In this document: positions 1 through 5,838 of the stretch, piece after piece
How the letters are laid out: every line of letters begins with the position of its first letter
How positions within the stretch are numbered: the first letter of the stretch is position 1
From: Lachnospiraceae bacterium
Lineage (GTDB): Bacteria; Bacillota; Clostridia; Lachnospirales; Lachnospiraceae
DNA: 11,670 nt
Reading direction: 5' to 3'
NCBI GenBank assembly: GCA_017420605.1
Contig: JAFOIS010000281.1
Location: forward strand, 1 to 11,670
Program-made: the position numbers and the translations under genes
The notes under the pieces: generated by a model
The model's input: the letters and a program-made list of their open reading frames with translations, nothing else
Databases searched by the model: none
What the model was told of the DNA's origin: nothing

Positions 1-758
1 CCTTCGGAGCCCATTTCAAATTCTTTCCCGCAGGCGGGGCACTGATACAGGACCTTGTGCAGGCCTTCGGCCCGCCAGGGCTTCGTTATGCGGATGCCGC
101 GCTCCCTCTGCCAGGCGAAATCGTCATACTGAAAAACGGAAAGCAGGCGGTCGTTGATCTCGTCGGGCGTTGCGGCCGCAAGTTCCTCCGCCGTGTACTG
201 GAGCGCAAATTCCGCTTCCGTGGGAGAAACGCCCCGGTTCCTTGTGTTCCAGAACGGGGAATTGACGTGATGGCCGTGGCAGATGAGCGTTACGACCGGC
301 ACCTTAAGAAGCCTGCACAGCTTCCCCAGGGAGGCGGGCAGCACCGCGGTCGTGCCGCACAGGGAATACCGCGCTTCCGGATAGATCATGACGACGTCGC
401 CGTTTTTGACCGAGGTGCGGAGATGGCGGATCAGCATGAGGTCGTCCGTGAATTTCCGCTTGCAGATACAGCCGACGTCCCGGAGCAGCTTCTCCCGGCC
501 GAGAAAGCCGTCGATGGCTACGACGTAGCTGGCATGGTGCGGGAAGGTGGCGCAGGTCGCGATCTTGAAGTCGAGGAAGGCGTTGTGATTGCATAAAAGA
601 AGGTAGGGCGGCTTAAGATCCTCCGTCCCGCGTTTCGTGATCTTCGCCCTGTGCAGCATCCGGTCCGGAAAACTCAGAAGATAGGTGAGCGGACGGAGAT
701 ACCATTTTGTGGACTGCGGCGGTATCGTCATGTCGAAGCGTTCGGGTTCCGTTTTCAT
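1..758 (-). CDS. PlsC-like lysophospholipid acyltransferase family protein (partial, C-terminus cut by window edge)
   Basis: The reading frame opens with ATG at 758, preceded by AAAGGATG about 7 bases upstream, and runs off the left edge after 252 codons without a stop. The protein shows the glycerolipid acyltransferase signatures: the catalytic HX4D motif as NHNAFLD (residues 57-63, His58 and Asp63) and a motif III-like YPEAR (126-130). Enzymes of this family move an acyl chain to a lysophospholipid or similar acceptor at the inner face of the membrane. No convincing membrane helix is seen. Near the visible end is a CPAC pair (Cys240, Cys243) that looks like the first half of a zinc ribbon, an unusual addition to an acyltransferase; the second half would lie outside the window. 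The gene is transcribed away from the kinase cassette, so a functional link is not implied. The family is fairly certain; the acceptor substrate is unknown. Confidence 0.85.
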   Translation of the reverse strand, partial: MKTEPERFDMTIPPQSTKWYLRPLTYLLSFPDRMLHRAKITKRGTEDLKPPYLLLCNHNAFLDFKIATCATFPHHASYVVAIDGFLGREKLLRDVGCICKRKFTDDLMLIRHLRTSVKNGDVVMIYPEARYSLCGTTAVLPASLGKLCRLLKVPVVTLICHGHHVNSPFWNTRNRGVSPTEAEFALQYTAEELAAATPDEINDRLLSVFQYDDFAWQRERGIRITKPWRAEGLHKVLYQCPACGKEFEMGSE

Positions 759-826
759 AAGACATCCTTTCAGAAATCCGGCGTGTCACATTTATCCTGG
801 TCGCAGTTATCATAAAGTCACAAATC

Positions 827-835
827 ATCATACCA
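827..835 (-). promoter_or_regulatory. Possible extended -10 promoter element for the acyltransferase gene
   Basis: Read on the minus strand, the sequence is TGGTATGAT, which matches an extended -10 box (TGnTATAAT) with one mismatch in the hexamer. It lies about 70 bases upstream of the acyltransferase start at 758. No good -35 hexamer is found 17 bases further upstream, which extended -10 promoters can tolerate. A second TATGAT lies at 809-814 on the same strand without the TG extension. Confidence 0.35.
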
Positions 836-854
836 CAGATCGCCGGTATATAGG

Positions 855-873
855 CTGTTTTTCGGAAAAACGG
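855..873. repeat. Small inverted repeat, possible operator or hairpin
   Basis: Eight-base arms flank a CGG centre: CTGTTTTT at 855-862 and AAAAACGG at 866-873, with one T-G mismatch or wobble. It sits in the middle of the divergent intergenic region, where a regulator could act on both directions. It is too short to interpret beyond that, and it could be chance in an AT-rich spacer. Confidence 0.35.
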
Positions 874-934
874 TGGCAAGGTACGAGATTCTATGATAAA
901 GTGAAATGCATAAAGAAAATATAGTGGGGGGATT

Positions 935-952
935 CTGCCCTTTGCAGGGCAG
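935..952 (+). promoter_or_regulatory. Perfect 7-bp hairpin in the kinase leader, just upstream of its ribosome binding site
   Basis: CTGCCCT (935-941) and AGGGCAG (946-952) are perfectly complementary around a TTGC loop. The hairpin ends four bases before the GGGGAGAAG ribosome binding site (957-965) of the kinase gene. No T-run follows, so it is not a typical terminator. In an mRNA it would fold stably and could protect the 5' end or modulate ribosome access. The structure is seen directly; the role is inference. Confidence 0.45.
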
Positions 953-968
953 GCCCGGGGAGAAGTGT

Positions 969-3900
969 ATGGAAAAGGTGTTGTGTTATAACTGCTTCCA
1001 TGAAGTGGACAGCGGTGTGAAGTTCTGCACGAACTGCGGCAAGAGCATGATCGAAGACCGGAGCAAGCATCCGCAGGCACTGCCCTGGGGAACGGTGCTC
1101 GGCGGCCGCTATATCGTCGGCCGCGTGATCGGCCAGGGCGGTTTCGGCATCACGTACGCGGCGCAGGATTATAAGACCAAGGAGAAGGTCGCGGTCAAGG
1201 AGTTTTTCCCGGATTCGATGGCGATCCGCGGCGAAACGGGCGCGGCCGTCCCGTATTCCGGACAGCGCGGCGACGACTTCACCTACGGCAAGGCGACGTT
1301 CCTGGAAGAGGCGAAGACGCTTGCCGAATTCAACGACGTGGACGGCATCGTCCATGTATACAGTTATTTTGAGGAAAACGACACCGCCTACTTCGCGATG
1401 GAGTTCGTGGACGGCGTGAGTTTCCAGTCGTATATCGAGAATGCCGGCGGACGCATTTCCTTCGAGGACGCGAAGCGCATTCTCATCCCCGTCATGGATG
1501 CCATGGCGAAGGTCCACTCTAGAGGCATCATCCACCGCGATATCAAACCGGATAATATCTACGTCCTGAAAGACGGCCAGGTCCGTATTCTCGACTTCGG
1601 TTCCGCCCGCTATTCGATGGGCGAGAAGAGCCGGAGCCTTGACGTCGTGCTCACGCACGGCTTCGCGCCGCGCGAACAGTATTCGAGACACGGCCGGCAG
1701 GGCGCCTATACGGACGTTTACGCGCTCGGCGCGACCTTCTACTACGCGATCACGGGCCGCAAACCGCAGGATTCCATCGACCGCATGGACGAGGACAACC
1801 TCGCGTATCCGTCGTCGCTCGGCGCAAGGATCAGCGGTCCGGAAGAAGACGCGCTCATGAAGGCGCTCGCCGTGGAGCCGCAGGACCGTTACCAGAACAT
1901 GCTGCAGTTCAAGAGCGCGCTGCTCGGACTCCCGCAACAGGAGCCTTCCTACGGCGCGCAGACTGCTTTCGGCGCGCAGACCGCGTATCAGGCGGGCACG
2001 GTCCGGCAGGGTACCGGTTACGGCACGCAGCCGTCCCAGAGCATGGGCGGCTACGGTCAGCAGCAGCCGTCCGGCACAGCCTACGGCGCGCAGCCCGGCA
2101 GAAGCAGCGCGGGAACGCCGCAGGGCACCGGGTACGGCACACAGCCGTCCCAGAGCGCGGGCGGTTACGGGTACGGCCAGCCGCAGCAGCCGTCCGGCAC
2201 AGCCTACGGTACGCAGCCGGGCAGAAGCGGCGCGGGCAGTCCGCAGGGCACCGGGTACGGTACGCAGCCGTCCCAGAGCACAGGCGGTTACGGGTACGGT
2301 CAGCCGTCACAGCCGGGCAGAAGCAGCGCGGGCAGCCCGCAGGGCACCGGATACGGTACGCAGCCGTCCGGCAGCGGCAGCTCGTCTCCTGCACAAAGCC
2401 CCGCGCAGCAGGGCGGCGTGCCCGCTTCGCCTGTACAGCAGGGCGGCGTACCCGCCGTATCTCCGCAGCAGGGCAGTGTGCCCGCCGTGCAGCCGGCCGA
2501 TACGGGCAGTACGGGAGGCGGAGGCAATGAAAGGCCGAAGTGGCTGATCGCGGTGCTCGCTGCCTGCGTACTGCTGCTAGTGGCGATCATTGCCATCGCG
2601 GTGTCGTCCTCGGGAAAGAAAAAGAAAGAACAGACTGCGTCTTCCTCCTCGCCGGCTATATCGATCACACAGACGCCTACGCCGGTTCCGGAAAGCGAAG
2701 AAAGCAGCACCGTGAGCCATATCACCGGCAGCATCGGCACCTCTCCCGCGGAGGGCGGCGAAAGCTTTGAGGCCGGGAGCGGCGTCTCCGTGCTCGGCTA
2801 TTATCCGGTGTACGCCATGAAATACGGCGACTCGAGTTTCGGCGCCGCGGCGCTGGCCGAGCAGGGCATGACCGGCGAGAATACCTATATGTTCTTCGGT
2901 TCGCCGACGTCGGGCGTGATCGCGCTCGTCGACGGCGAAGAGGCGCCCTTTACGGTGGCAAACGGCCAGATGACCGTGGAAGGCGAATCCGTGCCCTTCT
3001 CCGTGAACGGATCGGACGTGTCGATTTTTGTCACGACCACCGAAGGACAGACGTTCGAATACATCTTCCGTTATACCGACCAGACGCCGCCGGACGGCGT
3101 GGGCGAAAATCTCCCGGCGCCGGGTGCGTCCGGATCGACGGGGTCCGGCGCGCTCAGCGGCACGTGCGGTGCAAGCGCGACGTGGCGGATCGATACGGAA
3201 GAAGAAACGCTGTGGATCGAAGGCTCCGGGCCGATGTACGATTACACTTATCAGGAAGACATTCCGTGGTTCAACTACGACGGGGATATCGACTTTGTAA
3301 AGATCGCCGACGGCATCACCCGGATCGGCAGCGGCGCGTTCACGACGGTGGAGATGGTGGACGTCGATATTCCGGAATCGGTCACACAGATCGGGGACTA
3401 TGCGTTTGCGCAGTGCAAGTGGCTGTTCGACGTCGAGTTCCCGCCCTCCGTAACGCAGATCGGCAAGGGCGTGTGCGCGGACTGCGAGAATCTCGGCACG
3501 ATCGACATTGACGGTACGAACGTCACGATCGGCGAAGACGCGTTCATGATGTGCGGCAACCTGACCCGTGTCCGGTTCAACGGTACCGTCGCTTCGATCG
3601 GGAACGACGCCTTCTTTGACGACAACGCGCTGGTGTATTATACGGAAAGCTTCAACAAGGGCCTTATCGCCCAGTACGGCGGCGTCATGGTCTGGGTCCC
3701 GGAGGGCGCGACGTACTGGAGCAGCGTCTACTGCTATGATTATCTCATGCAGCTGCCGGATGCCTGGGGAAGGCTCGTTGAGGATACGACCGACGCGAAC
3801 ACCGTGACGCTGACGCATAAGGCCAGCGAAGAAGCCGGCGTGGGCGGCGTGCTCGTGACGGTCAGCGCCTATGAGAATGAAGCGGACTATAAGAATCTCC

Positions 3901-4103
3901 CCAGCTATAAGCGGCTCGGCAGGCTGGAAGGGGAGGATAAGTATTCCGGCGAGAAGATCACCTACTACCTCGTCGCGGTCTATCCGACGGACGTTCAGTT
4001 CACCGCGGCAACGGAATCGGAATACAAGACGATCTTTAACGACCTGGATACCGCCTTCGGTTATATCGTCGGCAAAGAGGGATTCATTTTCTACGCGGAA
4101 TAA
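969..4103 (+). CDS. Membrane Ser/Thr protein kinase with N-terminal zinc ribbon, GYGQ-rich linker, one TM helix and C-terminal BspA-type LRR domain
   Basis: A 1044-residue protein. The start at 969 is chosen because GGGGAGAAG lies just upstream; the in-frame ATG at 906 has none. Order of domains: zinc ribbon with two CxxC pairs (Cys6, 9, 20, 23); Hanks-type kinase, about 48-310, with Gly loop GQGGFG (55-60), Lys77, catalytic HRD with Asp191, Asn196 and DFG Asp209, all intact, so it should be active; a repetitive Gly/Tyr/Gln/Pro/Ser linker (about 318-520); one membrane helix (525-547); a Ser/Thr-rich stalk; a small beta-rich domain (about 608-707) resembling the lipocalin-like domains of clostridial surface proteins; BspA-type LRR repeats (about 729-910) with typical IPxSVTxIGxxAF spacing; and a C-terminal alpha/beta domain (about 916-1044). 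The kinase would lie inside and the LRR outside as ligand or partner sensor. It heads the cassette and is the only kinase here, so the three FHA proteins and two PP2C enzymes are its likely partners. Confidence 0.92.
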   Translation: MEKVLCYNCFHEVDSGVKFCTNCGKSMIEDRSKHPQALPWGTVLGGRYIVGRVIGQGGFGITYAAQDYKTKEKVAVKEFFPDSMAIRGETGAAVPYSGQRGDDFTYGKATFLEEAKTLAEFNDVDGIVHVYSYFEENDTAYFAMEFVDGVSFQSYIENAGGRISFEDAKRILIPVMDAMAKVHSRGIIHRDIKPDNIYVLKDGQVRILDFGSARYSMGEKSRSLDVVLTHGFAPREQYSRHGRQGAYTDVYALGATFYYAITGRKPQDSIDRMDEDNLAYPSSLGARISGPEEDALMKALAVEPQDRYQNMLQFKSALLGLPQQEPSYGAQTAFGAQTAYQAGTVRQGTGYGTQPSQSMGGYGQQQPSGTAYGAQPGRSSAGTPQGTGYGTQPSQSAGGYGYGQPQQPSGTAYGTQPGRSGAGSPQGTGYGTQPSQSTGGYGYGQPSQPGRSSAGSPQGTGYGTQPSGSGSSSPAQSPAQQGGVPASPVQQGGVPAVSPQQGSVPAVQPADTGSTGGGGNERPKWLIAVLAACVLLLVAIIAIAVSSSGKKKKEQTASSSSPAISITQTPTPVPESEESSTVSHITGSIGTSPAEGGESFEAGSGVSVLGYYPVYAMKYGDSSFGAAALAEQGMTGENTYMFFGSPTSGVIALVDGEEAPFTVANGQMTVEGESVPFSVNGSDVSIFVTTTEGQTFEYIFRYTDQTPPDGVGENLPAPGASGSTGSGALSGTCGASATWRIDTEEETLWIEGSGPMYDYTYQEDIPWFNYDGDIDFVKIADGITRIGSGAFTTVEMVDVDIPESVTQIGDYAFAQCKWLFDVEFPPSVTQIGKGVCADCENLGTIDIDGTNVTIGEDAFMMCGNLTRVRFNGTVASIGNDAFFDDNALVYYTESFNKGLIAQYGGVMVWVPEGATYWSSVYCYDYLMQLPDAWGRLVEDTTDANTVTLTHKASEEAGVGGVLVTVSAYENEADYKNLPSYKRLGRLEGEDKYSGEKITYYLVAVYPTDVQFTAATESEYKTIFNDLDTAFGYIVGKEGFIFYAE
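2010..2495 (+). repeat. In-frame degenerate tandem repeats encoding the kinase linker
   Basis: Three long units start with the codons for GTGYGTQPSQS: 2010-2123 (38 codons), 2124-2246 (41 codons) and 2247-2342 (32 codons), followed by a partial fourth unit at 2343-2387. Each unit contains PGRSxAGxPQ near its end. A second, 30-base repeat follows with three copies encoding QQG(G/S)VPA plus three residues (2406-2435, 2436-2465, 2466-2495). All units are whole codons, so recombination or slippage would change linker length without breaking the frame. Confidence 0.85.
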
Positions 4104-4116
4104 GCACAATGCCGGC

Positions 4117-4142
4117 GTCCCGGATCTGCTTTTGTCCGGGAC
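4117..4142 (+). other. Perfect 8-bp hairpin between kinase and FHA genes
   Basis: GTCCCGGA (4117-4124) and TCCGGGAC (4135-4142) pair perfectly around a 10-base loop, 13 bases after the kinase stop codon. No T-run follows, so it is unlikely to be an efficient intrinsic terminator. It could be a partial terminator, an RNA-processing or 3'-end-protecting structure that sets the kinase and downstream genes at different expression levels. Confidence 0.5.
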
Positions 4143-4160
4143 CGGTTTCAGTGTGATAAA
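4132..4160 (+). promoter_or_regulatory. Possible internal promoter for the FHA/PP2C/protease genes
   Basis: TTGTCC (4132-4137) and GATAAA (4155-4160) are separated by 17 bases, and TGT directly precedes the second hexamer as in an extended -10. Each hexamer matches the sigma-A consensus at four of six positions. The -35 overlaps the right arm of the hairpin at 4117-4142. The following gene has a strong AGGAGG at 4177-4182. The match is suggestive only. Confidence 0.3.
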
Positions 4161-4190
4161 GGTAAGTGACAACATAAGGAGGAGTTAGTC

Positions 4191-4865
4191 ATGGCAATCG
4201 CAGAATGCCCGCAGGGCCATCTCTATGATCCGAACCTGTACGCCTCATGCCCGTACTGCAGCGGCGCCGGGAGAATGATCAATTTTGACAATGCCGGAAA
4301 GACCGCAGCGCCGTCCGGCTACGGCGCGCCGCGGAACGCGACGGTCGCGCCCCAGGGCTACGGCGCCCCGCAGCCCCAGCAGCAGGGCGGAAGGATCGCG
4401 CCGGTCTCGGCGGCGGAATCCGTAGGCAAGACGGTCGCGCCGGAAAGCTACCGTAAAAAGGCGGCGGAAGAGAACAAGACGGTCGGTGTTTTCCAGAAGA
4501 AATATTCCATGGATCCGGTCGTCGGATGGCTCGTCTGCGTGGAAGGCGCGGACAAGGGACAGGATTTCCATCTCTTTGCGCGGATCAATTCGATCGGCCG
4601 CAGCAGCGAGAGCGACGTCTGCATCAAGGGCGACTCCACCATTACCCGCGAAAATCACGCAAGGATCGCGTATGACCCGCGCCACAATGCCTACCAGCTG
4701 ATCCCGGGAGAGAGCACCAACAATATCTACCTCAACGATCAGCCGGTCTATGTGCCGGTCGCGCTGAACGCATACGACCTTCTGGAACTCGGACAGAGCA
4801 AGTTCGTATTCCTGCCGCTGTGCGGGGAGAAGTTCCAGTGGGAAGATTACAGCCGGAAAGGATGA
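4191..4865 (+). CDS. Soluble zinc-ribbon/FHA domain protein
   Basis: A 224-residue cytoplasmic protein with no signal peptide or membrane helix, started by ATG eight bases after AGGAGG. The N-terminus has a compact metal-binding motif (Cys6, His10, Cys20, Cys23; CPxGHxYDPxLYxxCPYC) found in many clostridial FHA proteins. A flexible linker (about 27-108) holds GYGAP repeats and four similar threonine sites: KTAAP (Thr38), ATVAP (Thr51), KTVAP (Thr81) and KTVGV (Thr97). The C-terminal FHA domain (about 112-215) has Gly136-Arg137 and TRENH ending in His156, expected to bind phosphothreonine, though the usual Ser three residues before His is replaced by a TREN arrangement. It probably reads the kinase's mark, or is itself phosphorylated on the linker and folds on its own FHA domain, as known for GarA/OdhI. 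The PP2C gene follows after three bases, so the two are surely co-translated. Confidence 0.9.
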   Translation: MAIAECPQGHLYDPNLYASCPYCSGAGRMINFDNAGKTAAPSGYGAPRNATVAPQGYGAPQPQQQGGRIAPVSAAESVGKTVAPESYRKKAAEENKTVGVFQKKYSMDPVVGWLVCVEGADKGQDFHLFARINSIGRSSESDVCIKGDSTITRENHARIAYDPRHNAYQLIPGESTNNIYLNDQPVYVPVALNAYDLLELGQSKFVFLPLCGEKFQWEDYSRKG

Positions 4866-4868
4866 CCT

Positions 4869-5786
4869 ATGGCCTTCTGGAACAGACGGAAACCGGGACC
4901 TGAGAAGGCGCGCCGGAAAGGGGAGGAACCTGCGGCGCCGCTGATGCGTACCGTCGAGCCGGAACCGGAGGACGTACGTCCGTCCGCCGCACCCGCGGCG
5001 AAGGATACGCCGTTCGTCATGCCGAAGAGGCTGCTCAGCTATGAAGTCGGCAACATGCAGGGCGTCGGCAGCCGCCAGCGGCAGGAGGATTCCTTTGCCT
5101 TCATCAACGCCGTGGACGTTTCGGCGATGAAGAAAGAAGGACTGTGCGCGATCGTGGCGGACGGCATGGGAGGCATGCGCGACGGCAGGATCGCGTCGGA
5201 AACGGCGATCGCGTCCCTTCGCTGGGATCTGGCGGCGATGAGCCGGAAAGGGGACATTCCTTCCCAGATGAAGGAAGCGGTCCTTAACGCCGGCGCGAAG
5301 GTCTTCGAAGCGCTCGAGGGCGACGGCGGCAGCACCGTTGTGCTTTGCCTGTTCTACGACGAGCAGTTTTATTTTGTGAGCGTCGGGGACAGTTATCTTT
5401 TCCTCCTCCGGGACGGGGCGCTCCTTCGGCTCAACGAGGAACACAACGTGCAGGAGCGGGAGTATCTCAAAACGATAAACGGCGGCAGCATGAATCCCGC
5501 GGCGGCCCGCGCGAACGAAGAGGCGGCCGCGCTGACCTCGTTCCTCGGCATGGACGAGATCGAATATATCGACGTGCTGAAGAAGCCCCTGAAGATCCAT
5601 AACGGCGACGTTTTCCTCCTCTGTTCGGACGGCGTCGGCGGTGTGATCAGCGAAGAAAAGATCAGGGAGTGCCTCACGCTCGGAACACCGCAGGAAATGT
5701 GCCATGCGATGGAAGAGGCGGTCCTCGAAAAGCAGGAGCCCTATCAGGACAACTACACCGCGCTCGTGGTCCGGTGCGGATATTGA
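4869..5786 (+). CDS. PP2C-family (PPM) Ser/Thr protein phosphatase with basic N-terminal extension
   Basis: A 305-residue, metal-dependent phosphatase. The metal-binding aspartates are in place: RQRQED (Asp74), ADGMGG (Asp98), CSDG (Asp254) and QDN (Asp294), along with GGSTVV and VGDSYLFL core motifs, so it should be active. It is expected to remove phosphate from Ser/Thr of the kinase and its targets, like PrpC/Stp. Compared with a minimal bacterial PP2C of about 240 residues it has an extra N-terminal stretch of about 55 residues rich in Lys, Arg, Pro and Glu, which may serve for docking. No membrane helix. It starts three bases after the FHA gene and is the first of two PP2C genes in the cassette; the two are divergent in sequence. 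Confidence 0.93.
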   Translation: MAFWNRRKPGPEKARRKGEEPAAPLMRTVEPEPEDVRPSAAPAAKDTPFVMPKRLLSYEVGNMQGVGSRQRQEDSFAFINAVDVSAMKKEGLCAIVADGMGGMRDGRIASETAIASLRWDLAAMSRKGDIPSQMKEAVLNAGAKVFEALEGDGGSTVVLCLFYDEQFYFVSVGDSYLFLLRDGALLRLNEEHNVQEREYLKTINGGSMNPAAARANEEAAALTSFLGMDEIEYIDVLKKPLKIHNGDVFLLCSDGVGGVISEEKIRECLTLGTPQEMCHAMEEAVLEKQEPYQDNYTALVVRCGY

Positions 5787-5804
5787 GAAACGAACAACTG
5801 TCAT

Positions 5805-5818
5805 TCTGCGAAAGCAGA
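5805..5818 (+). other. Small GAAA-tetraloop hairpin between phosphatase and protease genes
   Basis: TCTGC (5805-5809), GAAA (5810-5813) and GCAGA (5814-5818) form a five-base-pair stem capped by a GNRA tetraloop, a very stable RNA fold. It lies in the 52-base gap, 20 bases before the protease start at 5839 and upstream of its GAGGTGAAAG ribosome binding site. It lacks a T-run. A role in mRNA processing or translation is possible, but unproven. Confidence 0.4.
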
Positions 5819-5838
5819 GGCTTAAATGAGGTGAAAGT

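Larger units (their letters stand above)
759..968. other. Divergent intergenic region between acyltransferase and kinase genes
   Basis: These 210 bases are visibly more AT-rich than the flanking genes and separate two divergent starts, so they should carry promoters for both directions. On the minus strand an extended -10-like element is seen (827-835). On the plus strand only isolated -10-like hexamers are visible (TATGAT at 892-897 and TATAGT at 920-925), without a credible -35 at 16-18 bases, so the kinase promoter remains unassigned. Two inverted repeats (855-873 and 935-952) are listed separately. An in-frame ATG at 906 exists but lacks a ribosome binding site, so this stretch is treated as untranslated. 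Confidence 0.6.

Noticed and set aside
906..968. Earlier in-frame ATG that would lengthen the kinase by 21 residues
   Set aside because: It has no ribosome binding site and its extra residues are not conserved-looking; ATG at 969 has GGGGAGAAG and directly precedes the zinc ribbon.
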